64,000 nucleotides of DNA from Sphaeramia orbicularis (taxonomy: Eukaryota; Chordata; Actinopteri; Kurtiformes; Apogonidae), in the NCBI RefSeq assembly GCF_902148855.1, contig NC_043957.1:53045788-53109787 (forward strand). The letters are read 5' to 3'. Shown here piece by piece: positions 22,891 to 33,790 of this stretch. Made by a program: the position numbers and the translations under genes. Below the pieces are notes generated by a model. The model was not told the origin of the DNA and searched no databases. It saw only the letters and a program-made list of their open reading frames with translations. Each line of letters opens with the position of its first letter. The stretch's first letter is position 1.

Positions 22891-25800
22891 TCACTTGTTT
22901 GGGGGTTTGTAGGGTTCCAGAAGTTGCTTAGAGAATGTGTTGACCTTGTCAGCGCCTCTGACTTCATGGGGCAGCAGTGGTAGCTTGACTATGTGGAAGT
23001 CTTCATAAAGGTCCTCCATCTGTAGAGAAAACACACATCATGATATTCACATGCTTCATTAAAACAAGCTGTAGTGGCTTTACCTTTAGCCACTACTATG
23101 GTGTGGAAGGGTTCAACCTGTTGTATTTTCGACACGTGCATAAATGAATGTCCGGCTGGGTTTCTTTGCCTTTTTTGGATATGCCAATCCATTTATTCAG
23201 CAATTTTAAATCCAAGAGTTCATTATAAGTTACAATTGTCTTTCCATATTCTTTCTACAAATAAACAAAATAGGCTCTTTAACAAAAAAGAAAACACTGA
23301 AAACGCCGACCAAGTCAATTCACTTGTTTCACGGTCTGAAAATTGTTTGGGGCTGTCCTCAAACACACCGCTGACCTCACACAGCAGGTATATGTAAGTT
23401 TGCCACACCCATACCAACAACACCTTTAATGAACTGCACCCACTAAACAATTATTAAATTAAGGTCAAAAATAAAAAAAGAGGAATAAACAAACAAAACT
23501 GTATTTTGGCTCCAACACAAGCGATTTAAATACTGTTGCTGTTGATCAATACTATGTTTTCACAGAGGTGGAGGGGTAAAACTGCTATTGATAGATTTGG
23601 TCGGATGAGACCGTTTGCTCCATTTGAGAGTTTTTGCAGCCTGTTCTTGACACACTGTCACCGTCACACCATCACAACTTTCTTCTCGTGTGGTGTGGGA
23701 GAACTATTGTGTGATTGGTCAGGTACTCAAAAACGGCATGGTTAATGTGGAAAAGTGCAAGTTCAGCATTTGAGTTTCCTGTGAAGTATGCAATATCTTG
23801 GCCAGGATGAACTTTGTTGTTGTTTTTGCCATATTGAGAGGACAAACACATTTCTCTGTTCTCATGTATGTAGCAGGCCTAATGCTCTAAAGCTTATCAC
23901 AGAATCAACACAGCAGCACCAGTAGACAGTGATGTTTTGCCTTCAGTTTTTCCATTGCACCATGAAATTGCCCGTATCAGCCCATACATCTTCACATTAA
24001 GTTGCTTGATTTGGATAAAGAAGAGACCTGCAGCTTTGCAACTTTATCAAAATAACTGCAGTCACTTACATTTGCTAATCCTATCACTTTTTTAGACTCG
24101 TCAGTACCATATAATAACCATCTTCCTACCCCCAAAAACACATTCAGGTGGATTTGACATGAGGAAACACAAAAAACTCGTTTCAGTTTCAGTAGAGCAG
24201 CTGGATGCTCAGTAAACCCAAAAACACAAACTACTGTCTGCTTACCTGATCTAAATACTTGGACTGAATTTTATGTCGGGCTTCACACATTTTACACGGC
24301 CTCTCGGTGTCGGGGAAAACAAGCTGGTTGACGATTATGTTGTGTGTGTCAATTCGGCACTTGGCCAGCTCCTGGATCAGACGCTCCGTCTCATAAAGGG
24401 ACAGGAACTCAGCGATACACACACAGATGAAGGTGGTCTGTTCCTGGGGGATTATACACAAAACACATTCAATATAACAATGGTTTACATGTTAAAAAAC
24501 AATAATGCACCCCCCCCCCCCCCAAAAAAAAAAAAATTTGTAAAGTATAATAAAGCTACTGATTAATATGTATAAGTACAAAACAAGTCAAATAATAAAA
24601 TTTGCTTGCTTTCAAAACTCTTATTTGAATGTAATAAACTAAAAATTCAAGTAAGAATATATACAATATATATCAAGACTGACTGTAAAGATTCTGACTG
24701 CATGTTGTCAGTAGTTTGTTTACTGTCTTGTGACTTTACATCATTGTCCAGCGATGAATGTAGGAATGGAGTGAGTGTTCAGTACCACTGCCCAGACATG
24801 TGCGGGGACACGTTGTGTAGATGCACACAGCGTAGAGATTATTATATATTTTCATAGTGATACAAAGTGACAGTCAAATCACGTGGAAGATGTAGTTCTA
24901 AATGCTTTGCGAGATCATAAAAATACAGAAGTTGTCTGTTATAATTGAGAAGCTTTTGTTTTCCTTTGTTTACTGTTACCTCCACTGTAAACAAACACAA
25001 TCATAGGCCCCAAATGTGGTGTGTGTGTCACTTACAGGATCTTTGAACTGTTCGCTCACTGAGCGGATGACTGGTAGGGTCTCCTCAAGCTTTGAGGCGA
25101 GTTGATCTGCATTCATGTCACCCAGACCAAGCATGTTACACATCTAATAATAAGAAACAGACAGGGGTTTACACATGAGAGCTTTATTCTCAAAATCAGC
25201 TCTGGAGTTTATAGAAACATGTGAACTGTGAAAATGACAAAGTTCATTAAATGTCCAGATCTGCTTTTGCTCCCTTACCTGAGAGATGAAAGGGCTGATC
25301 TGATTTTTGATCTGCATGAGGCGGCCCAGGCCGCGTTCTACTATGGTAGGAAAGTTGAGCAGTCTCAGTGTATGGCCAGTCGGGGCAGTGTCGAACACCA
25401 CCACTGAGAAGTTCATCCCTTTAACTAACCTGAGGCACACATGAGAAGACACAATGAGAAGAAGTGTTAATGGCAAAGTGAGGGATTACAGAAAAATATC
25501 TTATCTAATGGAGATCTTAGGTAGTTAACCAGTACTAGGTCTATGGACTCTACTGTGAAAATAAAGTTGAACTATCAAAACTTAGAACAGAGACTGTTTG
25601 GAATATACATGGTACAATGAATAGTTTGTGACAAAGCTCAAAGAGCTCAAACTTAAAGTTCTAAATATACTTTCTGGGGACGTGACATTAAAAAAAACAT
25701 TGTACCAAGAATTCCACAGATTTGACCTGTCATGTTTGATGCTGGGTTACCCAAAGTTACCCATTAATTAACTTGAGACTGAAACTCAATTAGAGACATT

Positions 25801-28800
25801 TATTAAGGTGTGTGTGGTTTTTTTACTTTGACTAAGTTGTTCAGTTCAACAGCTATCTAGTTTATAATAAACTCAAGAACAGTTAACTTCTCACAACATA
25901 AACTTTTTCATGGCACCAGTAAAATCAACTGATTAATCAGCTTTTATGCTGTTAGAAACTATCCTTATCATATTACCTTTTAAAAAATCCACAAGTGGTA
26001 GACTTATAAATAACAGTCACTACATCAGAACCTATGTTGTTTGCTGTTGCAGTGACAGCAGAGTTTCTAACCTCATGACCTCTGCGTAGCTCATGGCTTC
26101 ATCGATGCCAGGGAAAGCACTCATTGCCTCCTGCATCATCTTCTTCCCCATGCTGAGCATGTTATCCTCCTCAAAGAACTCATCCGGCAGCTCTGCCACT
26201 CCCAGACTTGGGTCAATCTCCTGCAATCACCAAGACAAAAATAACAACCAAGCTGTTTATGTCCAACATCAACATCTATTAACACTCAATGTCAGTTAAA
26301 AAAACAAAAACAAGACAAAACTTCTAAATATTTTTTAAACTTTTCATTTTATATTAACAAGTAAACAAAAAGGTAGGAGCAGGCCAGTGGATAGTACTAT
26401 TCTAAATTTTTCAGATACACAACAGGTCACTTTTCTTACGTGATTATGAAGTATATGTTATATATGTGAGCAGTCAAGTTACAGTTTTAATGAAAATATC
26501 AGTTTGTTTATTGTGTAGTTCACTGATAATTGTAGTCATCTAAAGATCTAGAACAAATGTTCTAATGCTCATTTTAAAAATACAACAAAACCTTTTGATT
26601 TTGAATACACTGACTTGTAACAAAATAATACAAAGAGTCCAATGTTAAGTGTGAATTTGTTAAGACCTTTTGACAAACACAACTAAGAATTTGAAAATTT
26701 GAATGACGTCTCTAGAAATTATCCAAACGGCTGTGAAAACTGTGAGGAGCCTGCAGCAATTCAGTTTGTTACACAATGATGATACAGTATGGGCTTGAGA
26801 TCTGACTATCCTCATGACTCTACAGTCCTACACTAAAACTTTTTTATTTTCTAAATACAGCATACATATCCCTCTATGAGAGCAAAAGAAGGTATGAGCA
26901 AAGAATGAGTAAAAGTAAATAAGCAATACTAGCTTCTTACTTTGGATTACATGTTTCACCATACACAACACACCGTTGAAATCTTCACCCTTTACATTCC
27001 TGACATATTGTCGGACGGGGCAGTACCTTGACCCCCTTAGCACTGCCTTTCAATAAGTGGAACACAAGTGCTAATGAGCAGTATTAGTTTCACCTGTGCT
27101 GTTATACTACGAATGTGTACCTTGAGAACATTCCACTGTCAATGACTGGTTAAATGCTGTAGAAATGAATGCATATGAAAATGTTTTGCTTCCATATTTT
27201 GGTTTCTGGATACGTGTACTTTGATAACTTAAAAGATTCAAAGATTTTTTTTTATTGTCAATTCACTAGATAAACAGGACATACAAAGAATTGAGATGTC
27301 CATTTTCTCTCATCTTACTATAAAAAAAGAGGTAAAAAAAAAATAAATAAAGGCAAAGGAGGGGTGGAAGTGGACAGAGTTAAGCATCTTGACAGCCTGA
27401 TGGACAAAGGTGTTCAACCGTCTTGTGGATCAAGCCCGGAGGCTCCAGTACCTTTTTCCTCGACATTACAGACAAATTAACCTTACCAAAGAAATAATAC
27501 TAATACAAATACTCATGTTTTTCATGGGATTTCAGCATCTCCTTTTTGGAGACTGACCTTGGTCTTGTACAGCCAGACCTATTTCCACATTCAGTTAGTG
27601 CTGTGTCAGTGCTGAAGATAAATCTGGCACCATTCACTATCATTCTGGAACAGGGGCAAAAACTCCTTGGACTGTTTGGCTACTAGGTATTCCATTAAAT
27701 GAATCACACTCATCTACACAATTCAAAAACGATGTTGACAGAAATTGTTTTGGTGGAACATTTACACATGCTGAAATGAGTCATGGTATTAAAATGACAA
27801 AATTCCAGCAAAAGAAAATGGCAAGTTAAAAGACATGTCCTACTCAAAGATAGCTATTTTTAGTGTGCAATTGCAACTCAGAGGTTGTTGTTGTTCCACA
27901 GTAAGGACAGGTATTCTGACTAAAGATGAAAGATTTCAACGGTATTCATTTGTTAAAGTTAACCTGCAGTTAATTCACTTAAGCACTAATCCCATGTATC
28001 AGTCAGCCAATCAGTTCCTTGACATTGTTAAATGTTCTTCTAATGTTTATGACAGTTTTGTGGTTCAGTGGAGTGAATTTATTAGATGCTGTAAATGGGC
28101 CGCTGTAAACAGGCCTTGCCAGTTGCAATATCTCAAGGTGTCACTTGCCTCTCTAAAGGATAATTTTGGTAATGTGTCATAATCTTCTAGTCTATGGAAA
28201 TTTGTAGTATATTCAGGGTACTGAGCCACATCTGTTATAGGATTCCATTTAAACAGATTAGACAGCGGTCTTGCTTCAAAGACCGCAAGGCTGAGACGCA
28301 TTTACACCCAGACAATGAAATCTTTTGTGTTTAGTCGGAAAACCTTCAGAGAGAAGTACTTAAAAAACTGTAACACACATAACAATTCCATTCACTGCTG
28401 TCACTTCAGCAGAGTACTTGGAGTGAGACCAGGTTGACCTACCATTGCAAAGAGGTTGTCATAGCCCTTGACCTTAGTCGGCACCTTTGAGAACTTCTGA
28501 TCAAAAGCATCAGAGATGTTGTGAGCAGGATCTGTGGAAATGATGAGGACGCTTTCTCTGACTGCAGCGAGCTGAACAGCCAAACTACAGCTAGAAAAAG
28601 AGACAAGGAAAGAGACAGGTTGATACACCAATAGTTGGAAGGACTGTTTGATATGAAGTAACATTTATTTTAATATCGGCCCCATTGTAGTGGTATGCAT
28701 GGAAGGGGTAGTCCAATTATTTTAAACTGAGTGTTTGGGCAAGTTTTATAATACATTTAACTGAGATAACAGACTGTTGATGACATGATTAAGGCATGCA

Positions 28801-30390
28801 AAGGTCTTCAAATGCATTATTAGTTAAGGTAAAGCAATAATTAGCACACATTTTACAATCTTCTAAATTGATATGTATTTATCTTTAGCCTAATACCTTA
28901 AAGCAGTGTTTTTCAACCTTGGGGTCACCTGGAATTCAAATGGGGTCGCATGAAATTCCTAGCAATTGATTAAAAAAAAAAAAAAAAAACCACAACAACA
29001 ACAACAATGTACTAACAAAAAATATATGGTGAGTCTACAGAGACAATCCCATTCCATAAAAGACATGACAAACAGTGAAGTTGAACCTGAAGCACTGTGG
29101 TGCTGTTTATCTTTCAAATGTTCATTGTGGTCAGTTTCAGATGCTGCAGATCTTTCATAATTCATAGTTTGAGTTATTGTTTGTTCAGTATTAATTGTAA
29201 ACCTTGTAAATCCAAGCTGGACTGACTGTACATATCCCGACCAAGGCAAATAAAATTCTCACTTTTTGCAGTAATCTACACCTGACTTTTCTGCCTCTGT
29301 CCGTAATAATATGCATTACATGTATATAGACTAAATGTCGTCTAAAATTAATGTTCATTTGCAACATAGTATAGCAAACTATTACATGATCAAAAACAAA
29401 TTAATTTTAGCAAAAAATGTCTCTGTTTTGAATGTCTGGGCTCGCCAGAAATGTGTGATATTAAAATAAGGTCACGAGCCAAAAAAGGCTGGAAACCACT
29501 TCCTTAAAGTTACTCGGACTCGTCGTTTAATGGTCTGACACGGACTTGGTATCATTACTCACTCTGCACAGCGACGATTCAGATATATATTTTATACCTA
29601 AAATACCCGTCTACGACATCAACAGAAATACTGTTCACTTTTCTCCTTAAGTTTAAGGATTTTGCTGGGAAAAGACAACGAAGAAGCTATAAAATAGACT
29701 AATATCATCACTCTTTTCCGTAGCAAAAAACCCATGACACCACGGAGTCAATCTAGAGGTGTTATGTGACAGCTAGTCTTGACAGTTTAAGCTACACCCA
29801 CACGGGCACTTTAAAGGCTAACGTTGGCCAGATTTGTTTTCAAAAAAGAATAAAGTATAAAGTTTCCTCCATAAACGAATAAAATATGAGCATACGCACA
29901 CTGTGTCAACATCCAACTGAAAATACATCGCAGCATAGCCTGAAGTCATGAATCCATGTGCATAATGGCTAGTGTTAGCTAGTGACAGGGCTAAAAGCAT
30001 TCAATTACACTACCCGGCAAACAACTAGTTAGCCAAGTCTCTCTTATTAAACATGTCAAGCTACTTTAATGCCGGCCCACCGTTGTTTAGTAAGATAAAA
30101 CTCACATATTCATTCCTGGGAAATCGAATCTTATCGTTACACATAATCTAAGAGACGTCTGTTTGTGGCGATAGCTAATTTATGCTAATATAGCAGCTAG
30201 CGACATGAGTCACTACGAGGAGGCTTGGGTATTTTTCTTCAACTTACCTACATGTCGTTTTACCGACACCACCCTTTCCCCCCACAAATATCCATTTCAG
30301 AGATTTCTGTTCGATTATATTTTTTAGCGTCGGTTCTAATGGCTCTACATCAGGTGCATCTTCGAATTCGTCTTCCAATGAGGCTGCCAT
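22891..30390 (-). CDS. get3: GET3/ASNA1 ATPase, tail-anchored protein targeting factor, 7 coding exons
   Basis: Coding exons (minus): 30390-30248, 28590-28443, 26220-26072, 25429-25279, 25143-25036, 24443-24246, 23019-22891; in-phase GT-AG joins give 341 aa, near the human length of 348. GET3 (TRC40/ASNA1) is a cytosolic homodimeric ATPase that carries newly made tail-anchored membrane proteins to the ER receptor WRB/CAML. The deviant P-loop [10 protein letters not shown] is at 37-46, switch I STDPAHN at 66-72, switch [10 protein letters not shown] at 160-167, and the dimer zinc motif CKMC at 283-286. Sequence is nearly identical to mammals across exons 2-7. An upstream in-frame Met (30468) exists, but [20 protein letters not shown] matches vertebrate N-termini, so I start there. 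Three introns exceed 1 kb (30247-28591, 28442-26221 and 24245-23020). Identification is certain. Confidence 0.98.
27230..27480 (-). repeat. Possible LINE 3' fragment in get3 intron
   Basis: The segment around CTTGACAGCCTGATGGACAA and the poly(A)/AATA-rich flank resemble a LINE untranslated region frequent in fish introns. There is no coding remnant, so this rests on resemblance alone. Confidence 0.3.
28904..29501. mobile_element. hAT-type MITE with CAGTGTTTTTCAACCTTGGG end, copy 1
   Basis: The left end CAGTGTTTTTCAACCTTGGG and right end GGCTGGAAACCACTT are flanked by a perfect 8-bp duplication CCTTAAAG (28896-28903, 29502-29509). The interior matches the copy at 34664-35260. It lies in the first get3 intron. 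Confidence 0.88.
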
Positions 30391-31485
30391 CTTGTCTGTG
30401 TACAAGGCTGGAATGTACCGCGCTGCCTTCACGGGCCCTCGGACATCTGCCAATATCCGTTTACGCAAATAGTTTGAAATCAGAGCTTTCTGTCCGGAGA
30501 CTGAAGATAACTACAGGGTTTTCACACATCTACCGGTAGCTTTATTTTTTAATTATGCATGAATAAATTCACATTATATCCAAAGTAACGTCCGACCAGG
30601 AACTTTCATTTTCCAGTTAGCAGTAATTGAGCTTTATTATCATTTTGTTACTTTAAGAAACATTTGTAAAAGTAGACTTGCTGCTAGGCTACTACACACT
30701 GGACAAAGGATTCATTATCACATTCAGAAGAAAAACAACCAGATCTGCAGTTTATGGCATTTCCATTTATTACAGACTCAATACTGTATATAGTAACTGT
30801 GTAGATGTGGACTAATCTCAGTTTGGGTTTTTGATTGTTAGAAGGAAAGCAGATACAGACATGTGGATTACAAAGACAACCATACACATCTGTCATAAAT
30901 CTGTGTATTGAAATCAGTATATAATGTGTGACAAATTTATTTCATTCACTTCTGTGCAATAAAACAGATTACAGATAAAAAAAAAAATATTACCACAATT
31001 TACAAAAGATAATTTTATCACTAAAGAGTAAAGAAAAAGTAAAACTTTTCTCTTCTACTAAAGTTACATTTCAAGCTGCACATTAGCCTTTCGTTTTAAC
31101 AGAAACTGTGAAACAATTTTAAAGGAAAGAAAGTAAGCAGTATCAGCTACACTTGATCAAAACCTTGCTGAAAATTGAGTTTCCACACATTTTGTGACAG
31201 TTGCGTAAGCCCATTTAGTGTTAGGACACTAAATGACCCATTTAAAATGTATTTATGCAGACTTGTGACCAAAGCTTTAAAAGCTCTGAAAATGAAGACA
31301 TGAATACAAAGTCTTTTTTGTTATTTTACCAACCAACACTCACATGAAAGGACTTTAATTAAGCCTGATGACCTAAAGCAATTAATGATGCACAAGGACT
31401 GCACCTATAACTTTTTGTACCTGCTTTACACAAGTAATGCATGGATACAGAAACTCTGCCACAGGTGACACTGGTGAGAAAACAT
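30391..31485. other. get3 promoter side and noggin-like 3' region
   Basis: The stretch just upstream of the get3 ATG is the likely get3 promoter. Further right is AT-rich sequence downstream of the noggin-like stop codon; a TTTATT at 30936-30941 (AATAAA on minus) is a possible polyadenylation signal for that gene. No other ORF is convincing. Confidence 0.45.
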
Positions 31486-32400
31486 TTATTTACATGAGCA
31501 TGTACATGCTGTGACCACAGGATAAGGAACTGGCCTCCATGTGCACATCTGACTAGTTTCCATTGTCCTACTCCCAGTGCTACCCTCAGACCTGTGACCT
31601 TTACCCTCTGAGGATGCATCTCTGTTTTCTGTGACTTCTTGACAGTGCCAAGTAAGGATCTTGATGTATGTGGTCTGAGCTCGCGTACACTTCATCCCAT
31701 GGGGAAAGGAGCAGCTGGACCCAGCACCAGCTCCTTCACAGTCAGTATGCCTAACCCATCGAGGCCAGAACGCTGAGCCCAGATTCACCCACTGGTAGTG
31801 TAATCCACAGGTGGCAGAGCGCACCAACCAATCTCGGACTGCACTGGCTACATCTGAGGGCAGAGAGCTGAAGTCTAGTTCTGCAGCTTCCTTCTCCAGC
31901 TTTTGTCCGTGGTTTTCTGCTGCTACTCTCAGCTGTGGAGAGGCACTCAAGTTGAATGTGTCTCTAACAGCTGTGTGTAATTTAGCAGGGAGCGCGTCTC
32001 CACGTGGTAACACCTGGCCATCACCTTGACCTCCATTTGGAGTCCAGACCCCAGAGCCTTCAGATGGCTGCTCTACCGACATCCAGAATGGATCAAAATG
32101 TGATCCCAGGAGACGGCGAAGACGAGAGGGTCGGCGGTGTTTAGGTTTAGGCATGTAGTGGTAGTCCTCCGTGTTTGTCAGAATGGAGTATGGTCGGATG
32201 GGCTGAGAGTAAGATGGCAGTCTAGCTCTCAGCTGTAGAAACGGTGAATCCTCCTCCATGATTTCTTGGTCTTTAACAGGTTTGACATTTGGGGGCTGAT
32301 TCAGAGTTGAAGTGTTGAAATCAAAGGCTGCAGGTCCATGTAAGAGGACAGAAAAGGAATACCAGCACAGATATAATCCACAGTTTAATTGTCTTGACAT
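31486..32400 (-). CDS. Noggin-family secreted protein (noggin-4/5-like), single exon
   Basis: An intronless 304-aa ORF, as in all noggin genes. Residues 1-24 form a signal peptide. The conserved noggin segment RRLLGSHFDPFWM (95-107) matches LRSLLGGHYDPGFM of human noggin, and NLGSAFWPRWV (206-216) matches NDLGSRFWPRYV. All nine C-terminal cystine-knot cysteines are present (198, 221, 230, 238, 253, 286, 299, 301, 303), ending CTCSCK with one extra Lys. N-glycosylation motifs occur at N29 and N150. Noggins bind BMPs and block receptor access, but whether this divergent form does is unknown. The loop between Cys253 and Cys286 has 32 residues, rich in Ser, Gly and charged residues, against about seven in human noggin. 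The basic stretch KPKHRRPSRLRR (85-96) lies beside the clip region. It sits between get3 and tom1. Family certain; paralogue (nog4/nog5 type) inferred. Confidence 0.9.
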   Translation of the reverse strand: MSRQLNCGLYLCWYSFSVLLHGPAAFDFNTSTLNQPPNVKPVKDQEIMEEDSPFLQLRARLPSYSQPIRPYSILTNTEDYHYMPKPKHRRPSRLRRLLGSHFDPFWMSVEQPSEGSGVWTPNGGQGDGQVLPRGDALPAKLHTAVRDTFNLSASPQLRVAAENHGQKLEKEAAELDFSSLPSDVASAVRDWLVRSATCGLHYQWVNLGSAFWPRWVRHTDCEGAGAGSSCSFPHGMKCTRAQTTYIKILTWHCQEVTENRDASSEGKGHRSEGSTGSRTMETSQMCTWRPVPYPVVTACTCSCK

Positions 32401-33430
32401 GTTCTCAGGGCTGGATAGTCAAACAGAAGAATGAACAGTCTTCTCCTGGTCTTCCTTTTTCAGTTGTTCAGTTACGGGATCTCTCAGGGACTCTGTGTAC
32501 CCGACACCAGACATCCTTGAACTCTTAAACAATAACATGCTGAAATTATCATGGCAGACCGCAGACTTGTTTTTGGGTATGGTCATAGTACACCTGAACT
32601 CCCACTTTAGTCATGGCTCTAATTGTTTTGACTAGATCATCAATGCTCTTTTTCACCTGTTCAAAAACAACAGAACATTTACAAAGCATGTGATTTAACT
32701 TGTGTCCATCATTTTATATTATTTTAAGAATATAAATATAACAATAAGAAAACAGACAAAAAGCAGCCTCTTTCTTGCTATCAAAATGTTCTGTTTTGAC
32801 ACACATTTTGTTTGACCAGCAAAATGAAATCCATTTGTGATTTTTGAAATGTAAATCACATCACTATTAATTTTTATTCCTTCAATTTCTGTTGCTGAAA
32901 ACATAATCACAAAATAGACACATTAATACAGCTCCTGATTTAGATTCAGATTGTATTTATCCTTGTTTATATTTCTAAGAATCTTTCATGAATCAGACAT
33001 TGACAGAAGCTTTATTTCATGCTTGATCCATGAGGACGAAGACATAAAAGTAGAAATGAATGGCAAAAAATACTGTAGTGTGGTCTTAATATTTTAGTGA
33101 CCAATGTAGATGTTACAAATCAGGTTTTCCAGGGAGCTCCTGTACTTCACCATGAGCATGGTGTTAACAAAAAGTATATGGAGAGACATTTGTTTATTTA
33201 TTATTCAATCAAATAGATTTGCAACCAAAAAAGAGACTTGAGAGAACTGTTTCTTTCGTCTCTTTCATTCTAATATTTCTTTTTCATTCAATGATGGTTC
33301 TTTGTGCAATATTAGTTATGTAAAAGACAGGCTTCAGGGCATGTTCCTTTATATAAATGATGGCAAAAAATAAATAAATAAATAAATAAGAAAATCTAAA
33401 AAGAGGACAGCTGAAACATACTTTTAGGAC
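32401..33430. other. Noggin-like upstream / tom1 downstream interval
   Basis: This holds the 5' flank of the noggin-like gene and the end of the tom1 transcript. It is AT-rich, with an (AAAT)n stretch at about 33366-33390. I see no gene or clear repeat element. Confidence 0.45.
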
Positions 33431-33439
33431 AATAAGTCA

Positions 33440-33445
33440 TTTATT
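33440..33445 (-). terminator. Candidate tom1 polyadenylation signal
   Basis: TTTATT on the plus strand (AATAAA on minus) lies about 350 bp after the tom1 stop codon at 33791, a normal 3' untranslated length. Candidate only. Confidence 0.45.
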
Positions 33446-33790
33446 CTCCTCTAAACAAAATCAAAGGCACATGACAGTGTGATACAAATATATTTTGTAT
33501 ATACTTCATTGTAAACAGTTCTTCAGCTTAAATTTTTTAACAACATAGTGATACATTTCATAAATACATATTGCATAAAGTCATTCATACTCATATAAGA
33601 AAACAAACAGCAGAATTAACAGAAATACTGCATTTCAAGTATGCAGTGAAATGATTAGGCAGCAGATTTGTAGTAAGTAGATGTGTCGTTTCATAGAAAT
33701 TCTGATTTTGCACAGCATGTATGTGACTGAAGGTGTGATGGTGTATGTGTTATGTACCTTTACATCTACCTGATCCATTTGTTCCCAAAT

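Noticed and set aside
30244-30468. Upstream in-frame Met for get3 ([20 protein letters not shown])
   Set aside because: Vertebrate GET3 starts at the next Met (MAAS); the upstream extension looks like leader sequence.
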